A DNA stretch of 52,154 bases from Oscillospiraceae bacterium (GCA_024684395.1 JAIKWY010000078.1:1-52154); one strand, 5' to 3'; shown: positions 26,984 through 35,222, counted from the first letter of the stretch. The notes: generated from the sequence alone by a model not told the origin. Numbers and translations are program-made.

Positions 26984-27994
26984 ATGGGAAAGATCTTAGT
27001 CACCGGCGGCGCCGGCTTCATCGGCAGCCATACCTGCGTGGAATTTCTCGAAAGCGGCTATGAGGTCGTTGTGCTCGACAACCTGAGCAATTCCAAGGAG
27101 GAGAGCATCCGCCGCATCGAGCAGATCACCGGCAAGTCCGTGACCTTCTGCAAGGCGGACATGCGTGACGAGGACGCTGTGAGAGCTGTCTTTGCAGCTC
27201 ATCCGATCGACGCAGTGGTACATTTCGCAGGGCTCAAAGCCGTCGGCGAGTCCGTGCAGAAGCCTCTCGAATACTACGAGAACAACCTGAACGGCACCTT
27301 CGTGCTGCTCAAGGTCATGAAGGAATTTGGCTGCAAGGCGATGGTCTTCTCTTCCTCTGCGACCGTTTACGGCATGAACAATCCGGTGCCGTATGTGGAG
27401 GATATGCCGACCTCGGCGACCAATCCCTATGGCTATACCAAGGTCATGATCGAGCAGATCCTGCATGACATCTGCAATGCCGATCCGGAGTTCCGTGTCG
27501 TGGCACTGCGCTACTTCAACCCGATCGGCGCCCACAAGAGCGGTCTCATCGGTGAGGATCCCAACGGCATCCCGAACAATCTCCTGCCCTATATCGGTCA
27601 GGTCGCAGTCGGCAAGCTCCAGCAGCTCTCCGTCTTCGGCGATGACTATGACACGCCGGACGGCACCGGTGTGCGTGACTATATCCATGTTGTCGATCTG
27701 GCAAAGGGACATGTCTGCGCACTTGCCTATGCCGCAGAGCACACCGGCTTCCTGCCCATCAACCTCGGCACCGGCAACGGCATCTCCGTGCTGGAGATGG
27801 TACATGCCTACGAAAAGGCTTGCGGGCATCCGATCAACTACCGCATCGCACCCCGCCGTGCCGGTGACATCGCCACATCCTATGCCAATGCAGAGCGTGC
27901 CAGAACGCTGCTCGGCTGGGAGGCAAAGGAGACCCTCGAGACCATGTGTGAGGACAGCTGGCGCTTCATGCAGCAGAATCCCAACGGGCTGTAA
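26984..27994 (+). CDS. galE: UDP-glucose 4-epimerase
   Basis: A 336-residue NAD-dependent extended SDR that interconverts UDP-galactose and UDP-glucose. Rossmann motif GGAGFIGSH at the N-terminus; catalytic Ser in SSSATVYG (about 122-129) and Tyr/Lys in NPYGYTK (about 147-153); family segments LRYFNPIGAH and RDYIHVVDLA. GGAGGAATCATC precedes the ATG. It follows galK in the same operon, and together they connect galactose to the UDP-glucose pool. Confidence 0.97.
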   Translation: MGKILVTGGAGFIGSHTCVEFLESGYEVVVLDNLSNSKEESIRRIEQITGKSVTFCKADMRDEDAVRAVFAAHPIDAVVHFAGLKAVGESVQKPLEYYENNLNGTFVLLKVMKEFGCKAMVFSSSATVYGMNNPVPYVEDMPTSATNPYGYTKVMIEQILHDICNADPEFRVVALRYFNPIGAHKSGLIGEDPNGIPNNLLPYIGQVAVGKLQQLSVFGDDYDTPDGTGVRDYIHVVDLAKGHVCALAYAAEHTGFLPINLGTGNGISVLEMVHAYEKACGHPINYRIAPRRAGDIATSYANAERARTLLGWEAKETLETMCEDSWRFMQQNPNGL

Positions 27995-28009
27995 TGCCGG
28001 GTGAATCCG

Positions 28010-28504
28010 ATGAAGAATTTCTTTATCATATTGGGCGCCGTCTTTCTGATCCTGATCTTGCTTGTGATCTTCGGCGGAAAGAAGACCCGGAGCAAGATCT
28101 TCGGCTTCTTTGTGGAGGAGATCGAGGAGACACCGTTCCGCCCCGATCCGACCGAGAAAAAGGGCAGACAGAAGGCACAGCGCACCGGCGGGAAAAGCAC
28201 GCCCCGCCGCAATACCAACCAAGCCATCACCGAAATGGCGATCCTACAGCAGAAGATCGACGAGCGGCGCCGTGTGGTAGACAGCACCGGTCACTCCAAG
28301 ATCTTTGATGAATATTTCGAGCTGGTCTTCCAGACACGGAAGGGCGAGACCATCCGGCTCGTGACCTCCCGTGCGACCTTCAAGGAGGTGCCCTTCAACC
28401 AGGAAGGCGCCCTCACCTACAAGAAGGGCGTGCTGCTGAAATTCAAGTACTATGGCGGTCTCATCACCGACGAGTATTCGCCCTTGCAGGACGATCCGCA
28501 ATAA
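28010..28504 (+). CDS. DUF2500-like membrane-anchored protein
   Basis: A 164-residue protein with one N-terminal membrane span (FFIILGAVFLILILLVIFGG), a basic linker, and a C-terminal beta domain ending with EGALTYKKGVLLKFKY, which resembles the DUF2500 pattern of alternating beta strands (a YxGxxFLxF-type end). The frame could start at a GTG at 28001, but GGGTGA is better placed for the ATG at 28010. It begins 15 nt after galE and ends at a strong terminator, so it is the last gene of the galactose operon. Function unknown; the DUF assignment is tentative. Confidence 0.65.
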   Translation: MKNFFIILGAVFLILILLVIFGGKKTRSKIFGFFVEEIEETPFRPDPTEKKGRQKAQRTGGKSTPRRNTNQAITEMAILQQKIDERRRVVDSTGHSKIFDEYFELVFQTRKGETIRLVTSRATFKEVPFNQEGALTYKKGVLLKFKYYGGLITDEYSPLQDDPQ

Positions 28505-28513
28505 CATGACAAC

Positions 28514-28557
28514 ACAAACGATCCCCCGGACATCTCAGATGCCCGGGGGATGTTTGT
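28514..28557. terminator. Terminator of the galK operon, shared with the dockerin gene
   Basis: Long stem ACAAACGATCCCCCGG.../...CCGGGGGATGTTTGT between convergent genes. Confidence 0.85.
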
Positions 28558-28577
28558 ATGGTTATCGTATAAACGGA

Positions 28578-30554
28578 TCAGACAGGAAGATCGATCAGCT
28601 CAACCACAAATTTGAGGATGTTGAGCGAATCCACTTCGTCGATGGTCTTGTTGTTGTCCACGTCGGCGTTCACCTTGCCCTGATCGGTGATCTTCTCGCC
28701 GATCATCAGGTTCTTGTTCAGGGTGATAACGTCCACGATGTCCACATCGCCGTCAACGTCCACGTCGCCGTACTTGGTGACCTTCAGCTCTGCCTCAGTG
28801 GGTGCTTCGGTAGGCTTCTCGGTGGGTGCCTCGGTAGGCTTCTCGGTGGGCGCCTCAGTAGCCGCCTCCTTGGTATCATAGTAGATGTCGATGGACTCGA
28901 GCGTGACGCTGTTGATCTCATCGCCATCCGCATCGCCATACCAGTAGCCGAACTGGATGTTGCCGTATTCCTCGTTCAGGTCCACGCCGTCCGGTGCAAT
29001 CCAGACAAGCTGGATGTCCTCAGCATCACCCGGTGTTGCAACGAAGTTCCACTTGTCGCCCTTCTCGGCATCTGCCCACATCTTGAAGTCCTTCTCGCCA
29101 ACAGATGCACCTACGGCATACACGAGCTTATCGAGGGCGCTCGGTGCTGTTACATGGAATACCACCGCATGCACAGTGCTCTCCTGCCCTGCACCGACCG
29201 GAACGCCAGCGTCCTTGAAGCTGATGGTTCCGCTCGTATCGCCGGCCTCGACTTCATCGCCTACCACAAAGGTGGCTACATCCGTGTAGTCAAAGGTCTT
29301 GGTCTGGGTGTAGTTGAGCTTGCCGGAAACGAGTTCTACGCTTTCAAGCTCCTTATACTCCTTGGCATCCTCCTCGCCGTACCAGAACTGGAACGACAGC
29401 TCGCCGCCGGTCTCATAGGGCTTGACACCCTCCGGAACCTCCCAGTCTACGCTGAAATATTCGCCGAGCGATGTAGAGCCGCTGCTCTTCAGGGTCACGC
29501 CGGTACCCGGCTCAATGCCGAACTCCACGCCGTCAGCTTCGAGCTCTTCGAGGACCTCTTCGCCCATGTCGTTGTACCAGTAGCCTGCATCATCCGTTGT
29601 TGCCTTGCCGGCAGCAGCCTTGGCTGCCTCAGTATCTGCCGGGGACTCGTTGACAACGTTCATACCGCCGCCGTACATGAAGGTCTTGACCGGCACGCTG
29701 CTCTGGATGGTTGCCGTCAGGCCGTCGATAATGACGCCGCCTGTTGGGCCGATGCCGCTCAGTCCGAAGGTAGAATAAGAGAACTTGTGGCTGTTGATCG
29801 GATCCTCGCCCTCAACCCAGCGGACACCTTCCTCGGCATAGTATTCCTCGTCATAGCCCTTGGTCAAAACATAGGGATCGTCAAAGAAATCAATCTGGCG
29901 GGACAGCGATGCAACGATCGTGCCGGTGCCGTCGCCGTTATCGGTAAATTTCCAGCCGCCTCCGGACGATGGACCGGGCTTGACGGGCTGATCCTCCGTC
30001 GGCTCTTCTGTGGCCTCTGTCGGCTTCTCCGTCGGCTCAGTTACCTTGGCATTGGCCTCAGCAGAAACGACCTTGACCGTGCCGCCGTTGCAGTAGTAGT
30101 TGCGGAATTCATACTCGGAAGCCCACTCGGAGCTGACCGGATTATAGCCGAGGCTGAGCTTGGACACATCGACCGTGACGGTGAACTCCTCGCCGGCGGT
30201 AACAGACGCTACCTTGCCCTCAAAGCCGTCCTTCCACCAGGGATCCTTGTCGAGGTTGATGCCGAAGCCCCAGACGAAGCTGCCGGAATTCTCGGGGATG
30301 CACGTAAACGTGATGGTCTTGATGCCGCTCGAAGCCAGCGCACAGGTCTTGCCTCTGTAAACGCCGGTCTTGTCGCTGTCAGCGGCATCCTCCGGACGCT
30401 CCTCGAGGGTCACGCCGATCTTGGTCGCCGCAGCAGAAGCGGTGATCGGAGCCATCGTCATCAGCGGTACCGCAACGACTCCCGTCAGGGACACACACAT
30501 CAGAGCGCCAACGGCCGCTGCACAGATCCGGTTCTTGGTGGACTTAGAAAACAT
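28578..30554 (-). CDS. Secreted dockerin protein with carbohydrate-binding-like modules
   Basis: A 658-residue extracellular protein. Signal peptide about 1-42 (ending ITASAAA). Segment 1 spans about 43-165; a Thr/Pro/Glu linker about 168-200; segments 2 and 3 about 200-565 contain two similar blocks, WEVPEGV...FQFWYGEE and WIAPDGV...FGYWYGDA, suggesting duplicated beta-sandwich binding modules. After a second linker of TEAPTEKP repeats comes a type I dockerin (about 593-658) with two calcium loops, GDVDVDGDVDIVD and NADVDNNKTIDEVD. No catalytic signature was seen. The upstream frame to 30629 lacks a ribosome site; AAGGAAG marks the ATG at 30554. It is probably a structural or binding component of a cellulosome or amylosome. 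Confidence 0.88.
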   Translation of the reverse strand: MFSKSTKNRICAAAVGALMCVSLTGVVAVPLMTMAPITASAAATKIGVTLEERPEDAADSDKTGVYRGKTCALASSGIKTITFTCIPENSGSFVWGFGINLDKDPWWKDGFEGKVASVTAGEEFTVTVDVSKLSLGYNPVSSEWASEYEFRNYYCNGGTVKVVSAEANAKVTEPTEKPTEATEEPTEDQPVKPGPSSGGGWKFTDNGDGTGTIVASLSRQIDFFDDPYVLTKGYDEEYYAEEGVRWVEGEDPINSHKFSYSTFGLSGIGPTGGVIIDGLTATIQSSVPVKTFMYGGGMNVVNESPADTEAAKAAAGKATTDDAGYWYNDMGEEVLEELEADGVEFGIEPGTGVTLKSSGSTSLGEYFSVDWEVPEGVKPYETGGELSFQFWYGEEDAKEYKELESVELVSGKLNYTQTKTFDYTDVATFVVGDEVEAGDTSGTISFKDAGVPVGAGQESTVHAVVFHVTAPSALDKLVYAVGASVGEKDFKMWADAEKGDKWNFVATPGDAEDIQLVWIAPDGVDLNEEYGNIQFGYWYGDADGDEINSVTLESIDIYYDTKEAATEAPTEKPTEAPTEKPTEAPTEAELKVTKYGDVDVDGDVDIVDVITLNKNLMIGEKITDQGKVNADVDNNKTIDEVDSLNILKFVVELIDLPV

Positions 30555-30595
30555 GGCAACAACTTCCTTTCTATCAATGCATATATAATTTTTGG

Positions 30596-30638
30596 CACAG
30601 TTATCGAATAACTGTGAAACTTTATGCATTCTATTATA
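30596..30638 (-). promoter_or_regulatory. Extended -10 promoter and leader hairpin of the dockerin gene
   Basis: Minus strand TGATATAAT (extended -10; TATAAT at 30633-30638) without a good -35, followed by the leader hairpin CACAGTTAT-TCG-ATAACTGTG (30596-30616). The remaining gene-free stretch to 30865 contains only the terminator at 30778-30807. Confidence 0.6.
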
Positions 30639-30777
30639 TCACAAAACTGTCTCTAATTTGTGAATTTTCTATGAACAACACGGCTTTTGCCAAATTCTGC
30701 ATGTAGAAAATCTTACGATGATTTTAGAGAATATCACCATACCCCACGCCATGAGAACAGATTACGCAACAATCCGC

Positions 30778-30807
30778 AAAAAAGCCCTCTGCCACACCGG
30801 ACAGAGG
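30778..30807 (-). terminator. Terminator of the small secreted protein gene
   Basis: Minus strand CCTCTG...CAGAGG stem followed by GCTTTTTTG. Confidence 0.75.
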
Positions 30808-30865
30808 ACATTTTCTGCTTATCATTCCAAGGTCAGCATCCTGCTCATCCCTGCCGCAGCGAAGA

Positions 30866-31099
30866 TCAGACTCTGACACCCACGGTCTGTCTGATGGGGA
30901 AGATGAGCGTCGTTTCTTCCGAGAAAGCGAAGAGATCCGGAACGGGAAGCATTTCAGCATCCTCAGCCGAAGCAGCGCTTGCCTGGAGCATCGGGGGATA
31001 ACGTAAGTCGGACGAAACGACAGCGCCTGCGCCTGCCGCTACTACCATTGCTGCCATTGCAGCCGAGATTGCCATCTTCATAAATGCCGTGTTTTTCAT
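30866..31099 (-). CDS. Small predicted secreted protein (77 aa)
   Basis: Not recognised. It begins MKNTAFMKMAISAAMAAMVV, an N-terminal basic/hydrophobic signal-like segment reaching to about residue 30 (GAGAVVSS), followed by about 47 mostly acidic or hydrophobic residues without cysteine. Two ATGs are in frame; AGGAGG is 8 nt before the second (31099), but only 2 nt before the first (31105). Its own promoter, leader hairpin (GGGGAACGGATCCCC) and terminator argue that it is real. It could be a signalling or antimicrobial peptide precursor, but there is no direct evidence. Confidence 0.6.
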   Translation of the reverse strand: MKNTAFMKMAISAAMAAMVVAAGAGAVVSSDLRYPPMLQASAASAEDAEMLPVPDLFAFSEETTLIFPIRQTVGVRV

Positions 31100-31164
31100 A
31101 ATCATTACCTCCTGAAATTGTGTTTTGCTCGGCAGCGGGGATCCGTTCCCCTTTCCTTGATTCT

Positions 31165-31193
31165 ATCTTACCACATATCCCGGAGAAATGCAA
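31165..31193 (-). promoter_or_regulatory. Promoter of the small secreted protein gene
   Basis: Minus strand: -35 TTGCAT (31188-31193), 17-bp spacer, -10 TAAGAT (31165-31170). Confidence 0.65.
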
Positions 31194-31280
31194 TCGCCAG
31201 AAACGGCTGTATCTGTAGCAAAACAGACGTTTTTTCGCATTCCTGTTGTTTATGCGACAAACCGGCAGAAAATCGTAGTA

Positions 31281-31319
31281 AAAATATGAAGCGCCGATGC
31301 ATCCGGCATCAGCGCTTCA
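31281..31319 (-). terminator. Terminator of the dnaX-ybaB-recR operon
   Basis: TGAAGCGC(C)GATGC/GCATC(A)GCGCTTCA stem with one mismatch; minus strand continues ATATTTTTAC. Confidence 0.75.
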
Positions 31320-31347
31320 GTTCACTGTATTTCACATATGACACTGC

Positions 31348-31950
31348 TCACATCTCGTTACGGTTCTCGAGCGCCTTGTACAGCGTCACCTCATCGGCAT
31401 ATTCGAGCATACCGCCGACCGGCAGACCGAAGGCGAGCCGTGTCACCTTCACGCCGAGCGGGCTGATGAGCTGTGCCACATAGGCGGCAGTCGCATCGCC
31501 CTCGACGGTGGGATTGGTCGCCATGATGACCTCGGAGACGCCGCCTGCCTGCACCCTTGCCAGCAGCGAACGGATGCGCAGATCGTCCGGCATCACGCCA
31601 CGCAGCGGCGAGATCAGCCCGTGCAGCACATGATACAGCCCCTTGTACTCGCCCGTGCGCTCAAACGCCGTGATGTCCTTCGGGTTCTCCACCACGCAGA
31701 TCACGGACGTGTCCCGGGACGGATCCTCACAGATCGGGCAGAGCTCCTGATCGGTCAGATTTTCGCAGCATTTGCAGTAATGCACCGTCTTTTTCGCATT
31801 GAGCAGTGCCTCGGCAAATGCTTCCACCTCCTCGCCGTCCATCGACATCACATGATAAGCAAGCCGGGCAGCGGACTTCATTCCGATACCCGGCAGCTTT
31901 GCAAACTGTTCCGTCAACACGACAAGCGGTAATGCGTCATGGTTCGCCAT
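31348..31950 (-). CDS. recR: Recombination mediator RecR
   Basis: A 200-residue protein that with RecF/RecO loads RecA at gaps. A helix-hairpin-helix (LAKLPGIGMKSAARLAYH region, about 14-35), a four-cysteine zinc finger CKCC...CPIC (about 59-74), and a Toprim domain (about 82-175) containing ICVVENPKD and TNPTVEGDATA. Length is typical. The start ATG overlaps the ybaB stop by one base, so the two are translationally coupled in the common Firmicute dnaX-ybaB-recR cluster. Confidence 0.96.
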   Translation of the reverse strand: MANHDALPLVVLTEQFAKLPGIGMKSAARLAYHVMSMDGEEVEAFAEALLNAKKTVHYCKCCENLTDQELCPICEDPSRDTSVICVVENPKDITAFERTGEYKGLYHVLHGLISPLRGVMPDDLRIRSLLARVQAGGVSEVIMATNPTVEGDATAAYVAQLISPLGVKVTRLAFGLPVGGMLEYADEVTLYKALENRNEM

Positions 31951-32297
31951 CAGAACAGACCCGGCAGGGAAACACCGCCGGTGATCTTGCTCATCTCGTC
32001 CTCAGTGGTGGTCTCGATCTGGGTCACAGCCTCGTTGACTGCGCTGATGATGAGATCCTGGAGCATCTCGATGTCCTCCGGATCAACGACCTCGGGCTTG
32101 ATGGTGAGGGACTTGATGGTCTTCTTGCCGGTCATGACCAGCTCCACAGCGCCGCCGCCGGCAGTCGTGGTGAACTCACGAGCCTCGATATCGTCCTGCA
32201 GATCGGTGATCTGATCCTGCATCTTCTGTGCCTGACGGATCATCTGGTTCATGTTCTGGGCATTATTACCTGCGCCCTTCGGTACTCTTGCTTTCAT
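31950..32297 (-). CDS. YbaB/EbfC nucleoid-associated protein
   Basis: A 115-residue dimeric DNA-binding protein. The family signature is visible: N-terminal MNQMIRQAQKMQDQITDLQD helix, the conserved AREFTTTAGGGAVELVMTG strand-turn, and DLIISAVNEA near the C-terminus. It lies between dnaX and recR, the usual position. AGGAGAACC precedes the ATG. The genomic link to recR suggests a role in recombination or repair. Confidence 0.95.
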   Translation of the reverse strand: MKARVPKGAGNNAQNMNQMIRQAQKMQDQITDLQDDIEAREFTTTAGGGAVELVMTGKKTIKSLTIKPEVVDPEDIEMLQDLIISAVNEAVTQIETTTEDEMSKITGGVSLPGLF

Positions 32298-32331
32298 AAT
32301 GGTTCTCCTTTTGTGTAATTTTGCTTTTTTA

Positions 32332-33900
32332 TCAGACAGCGGAGGTTGGTATACCGCTGTTCTTGGCTTGTTTCAGCATATCCTCGATCGGTCTCGGCTG
32401 TGAAGCCGCCTGTGAGCAGCGGGCACGGATCGCATAGCGCTTGCCCATGACATGCTGGATGGCATCGCCGAGTGTTCTGGCATTTTCCTTGTCCTTGAAC
32501 ATCGTCAGGAAGAACGCATTCTCCGCTGTGATGAGCATGACATTGGCATATGCCACAGCCTTGGAGCCGTCGAGCGTTCCGAGCACTGCCGGATTCAGCT
32601 TGCCGCACTCCTCGAGGATCTCCGGCCACTCGGCAACGGGCTTGAAGTCCTCCATTTTCAGCTTCTTGATGTCCACTTCCGGTGCAGGCTCCGGTGCCGG
32701 CGAAGGTCTCGGCTTTGTCAGCTCGGGATTGTATCCCGGTGTCGGTATACCCGCAGCCGGTCGGCTCTCCAGTTGTGCGATGCGCTCCGTCAGTGCCTGT
32801 ACATCAGCGCTTGACGTGGTCGCCTCCTGTGTCGCCCGGATGAGCGTCATCTCCAGCTCCACACGCCGGTTGACCGCACGTCCCATGCGTTCCCGGCAGC
32901 TTTGCAGGAGCTCCAGCACCGCCATGATGCGATCCATCTCCGTCTCCGCAGCGATCTTTTGCAGCGTCGGCAGCTCGTCCGCCATGCAGTGCGCCAATTT
33001 CCCGTCTCCGGTGGCTTTCAGCAGCATCACATCCCGCAGCATGAGGATCAGCTCCTCACAGAGCCTTGCCAAGTCCTTGGACGCATCGTGCAGCTCAGCC
33101 ACAATGCCGAGCGCCGCCGCCGTGTCCTTGGTATGCAGTGCCTCCATGAGCCGCAGCAGGTACTCACGCCCCGCCGCACCTGCCGCTTCGGCAGTGAGCT
33201 GTGCGGTGATGGTCTCGCCGTAGGCAGCACATCGGTCGAGCAGCGAGATCGCATCACGCATACCGCCGTCCGACAGCCTTGCCATCAGCTCGGCAGCCTC
33301 GTGCTCTAAGGAGATGTTTTCCTCGCCTGCGATATATTCGAGCCTTGCGACAAGATCCTCCTGCCGGATGCGGCGGAAATCATACCGCTGACACCGGGAA
33401 ATGATCGTGGCCGGGACCTTGTGGATCTCAGTTGTCGCCAGGATGAATTTGACATATGCCGGAGGTTCCTCCATGATCTTGAGCAGCGCATTGAAGGCGC
33501 TGACCGAGAGCATGTGTACCTCGTCGATGATATAGACTTTGAACTTGCAGCGCTCCGGTGTATACACGGCGCCGTCCCGCAGGTCACGGATGTCCTCCAC
33601 GCTGTTGTTGGAGGCTGCATCGATCTCGACCAGATCACTCAGAACGCCCGCCTCGGCATCCTTGCAGATGGCGCATTCCAGGCACGGATTCCCGTCCGGT
33701 CTCGGATGCTCGCAGTTGACCGCCTTCGCTAAGATACGTGCGCAGGTGGTCTTGCCGGTGCCTCTTGATCCGGTGAACAGGTAGGCATGCGCCGTGGTGC
33801 CCTGCCGGATCTGGTTCTGGAGCGTGGTCGTCACCTGTGGCTGGGACAGCACATCCGCAAAGGTCATCGGCCGCCATTTGCGGTACAATGCCTGATACAT
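32332..33900 (-). CDS. dnaX: DNA polymerase III subunits gamma/tau
   Basis: A 522-residue clamp-loader AAA+ ATPase. It opens YQALYRKWRPMTFADV. Walker A GSRGTGKTTCARIL near residue 45, zinc-module cysteines in CEHPRP...CLECAIC (about 64-80), Walker B IDEVHMLS, and sensor 1 ATTEIHKVP. The C-terminal third is a Pro-rich linker and a short tau-like domain. No slippery A-run marking a programmed frameshift was evident. AAGGAGGGG precedes the ATG. It is in an operon with the membrane protein upstream and ybaB/recR downstream. Confidence 0.96.
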   Translation of the reverse strand: MYQALYRKWRPMTFADVLSQPQVTTTLQNQIRQGTTAHAYLFTGSRGTGKTTCARILAKAVNCEHPRPDGNPCLECAICKDAEAGVLSDLVEIDAASNNSVEDIRDLRDGAVYTPERCKFKVYIIDEVHMLSVSAFNALLKIMEEPPAYVKFILATTEIHKVPATIISRCQRYDFRRIRQEDLVARLEYIAGEENISLEHEAAELMARLSDGGMRDAISLLDRCAAYGETITAQLTAEAAGAAGREYLLRLMEALHTKDTAAALGIVAELHDASKDLARLCEELILMLRDVMLLKATGDGKLAHCMADELPTLQKIAAETEMDRIMAVLELLQSCRERMGRAVNRRVELEMTLIRATQEATTSSADVQALTERIAQLESRPAAGIPTPGYNPELTKPRPSPAPEPAPEVDIKKLKMEDFKPVAEWPEILEECGKLNPAVLGTLDGSKAVAYANVMLITAENAFFLTMFKDKENARTLGDAIQHVMGKRYAIRARCSQAASQPRPIEDMLKQAKNSGIPTSAV

Positions 33901-33938
33901 GCTCTCCCCTCCTTATATTACATGGTTCGTGATATTCG

Positions 33939-34763
33939 TTAGATAACGGGCATATCCCCCGAAAGCGGCTCGACCGCCGGGAAATACCCCCTCTGATAGC
34001 CCGATCCGACCGCATCGGGATCCGGGTCAGGGCGTCTGCTCCGTTCCAGCAGCCGCAGATAGCGGTCAAACTCCTCGATCCCGACATCGCCGCCCTCATA
34101 GCTGTGGGAGGAAGCCCGTCCCATCGAAGTTCTGCGCAGCATGACACTGAGGATCTGTCCGTCCACATGCAGCTGCACGCTGTCTTCAAAATGTGCAAAG
34201 GTCACGACCGGTGTGGATCGTTTCACAGAGTACTGCCAGCGGACTTCATTCTCTCCGTACTGGTCGGATCTGCGTTCGATGGTCTCGATCTGCGATGCAT
34301 AGAAGACCCAGTCCTCCCGGAAGGCTCTGCGGCAGGTGATCTCCCCGGTATAGCCGTCATAGCGGACAGCATTCCAGATGCTCGTGAGCGTCCGCCTTGC
34401 AAAGCCGAACACAAACAGGATCAGCATCAGCGATGCGATGATGCTGTAGAGCACACCAAAGGGGCTTTTCCACAGCAGGATCACCAGCAGCACCAGCGAG
34501 ACGATCAGCCCCGCCGCAGCCTTGATCCGCACCCAGAGCGGTGCATGGACCGTGCCGCTCATGAGCAATGCCGCTTCGGCAGCCTCCTGCGCCGTCATCC
34601 GTTCGATCTCCTCCAACGTTGTCACCTCCGCCGGGATGCCCACAAAAAGATTTCGGAACATAGGTGTGCAGGCTTGCTGCGGCACATGAAACGATCCGCT
34701 TAATGCTGCTCGGTTCCCCGCCTGACATGGTTCACAGTGCTTCATTGCACAGGGCCCGCACAC
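33939..34763 (-). CDS. Membrane protein with possible N-terminal zinc ribbon
   Basis: Not recognised. From the GTG at 34763 it has 274 residues: two closely spaced CxxC pairs (CGPC and CEPC) at the very N-terminus, two membrane spans (about 108-130 and 133-155), then a cytosolic alpha/beta part and a proline/arginine-rich tail. The start is uncertain: no convincing ribosome site for this GTG or for the ATG at 34745, and the frame also has an ATG at 34661. If the later start were used the cysteines would be lost. It has a good promoter (34805-34833) and is 38 nt before dnaX, so it probably leads that operon. Confidence 0.7.
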   Translation of the reverse strand: MCGPCAMKHCEPCQAGNRAALSGSFHVPQQACTPMFRNLFVGIPAEVTTLEEIERMTAQEAAEAALLMSGTVHAPLWVRIKAAAGLIVSLVLLVILLWKSPFGVLYSIIASLMLILFVFGFARRTLTSIWNAVRYDGYTGEITCRRAFREDWVFYASQIETIERRSDQYGENEVRWQYSVKRSTPVVTFAHFEDSVQLHVDGQILSVMLRRTSMGRASSHSYEGGDVGIEEFDRYLRLLERSRRPDPDPDAVGSGYQRGYFPAVEPLSGDMPVI

Positions 34764-34804
34764 CTATATTCCGAATATATGCATCCTGCATGATGAACAC
34801 AACT

Positions 34805-34833
34805 ATTATACCACACGTCATTAAAAAAAGCAA
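34805..34833 (-). promoter_or_regulatory. Promoter of the membrane protein-dnaX-ybaB-recR operon
   Basis: Minus strand: -35 TTGCTT (34828-34833), 17-bp spacer, -10 TATAAT (34805-34810). Confidence 0.75.
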
Positions 34834-34942
34834 GTCTCTCCGGTCTTTTTTGCCTCTTGGCGCTAAAATTCCGGCAGGATGCACAAGGCCAACAGTTGAC
34901 GATTGTGCAAGTATACAAAGTTGACATTTTTTTCAAAACCCC

Positions 34943-34971
34943 TTGTATTCTGCAAACAGATTTGGTATAAT
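34943..34971 (+). promoter_or_regulatory. Promoter of the candidate small RNA
   Basis: -35 TTGTAT (34943-34948), 17-bp spacer, -10 TATAAT (34966-34971). Confidence 0.7.
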
Positions 34972-34976
34972 AAGAT

Positions 34977-35056
34977 TAGAAATGATTTCTAACCTCTTTC
35001 TCTTATTTTTTGTTGAAAAGCGCACGACGCAAAGTCGTGCGCTTTTCATCTTTTTC
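34977..35056 (+). ncRNA. Candidate small RNA (about 80 nt)
   Basis: A compact promoter-to-terminator unit without an ORF. After the promoter at 34943-34971 comes a hairpin TTAGAAA-TGA-TTTCTAA, a pyrimidine-rich single strand (CTCTTTCTCTTATTTTTTG) and a 14-bp terminator stem GAAAAGCGCACGAC/GTCGTGCGCTTTTC (35015-35047) followed by ATCTTTTT. It lies in the 459-nt gene-free stretch 34764-35222. Not similar to 6S, 4.5S or tmRNA as far as I can tell. A C/T-rich linker could pair with Shine-Dalgarno sequences of target mRNAs; this is inference. Confidence 0.6.
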
Positions 35057-35059
35057 GGA

Positions 35060-35113
35060 CTTTCCACAAAATTTTCCACAATTTCAACAGGAAAACTCCC
35101 CCGGTTTTTCACA
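35060..35113 (+). promoter_or_regulatory. Cluster of DnaA-box-like sites
   Basis: TTTTCCACA (35072-35080) and TTTTTCACA (35105-35113) match TTWTNCACA; CTTTCCACA (35060-35068) differs at one base. All are in the same orientation within 54 bp. dnaA itself is not in the window. Confidence 0.4.
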
Positions 35114-35164
35114 TGTTGAAAGCCACCGCATCCCCTGTGGAGATCTCCGTTCTTTCCTATGATA

Positions 35165-35198
35165 AAAAAGACCTCCGCAGCATGTGCAGAGGTCTTTT
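35165..35198 (-). terminator. Terminator of the SCP2/H1-like gene
   Basis: AAAAGACCTC/GAGGTCTTTT stem; minus strand continues into TTTATC. Confidence 0.85.
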
Positions 35199-35222
35199 GC
35201 GTTCGATCAGAATGCAGGAAGC

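Noticed and set aside
28452-30611. Plus-strand open frame of 719 codons
   Set aside because: Antisense shadow of the dockerin gene; it starts inside the convergent terminator region.
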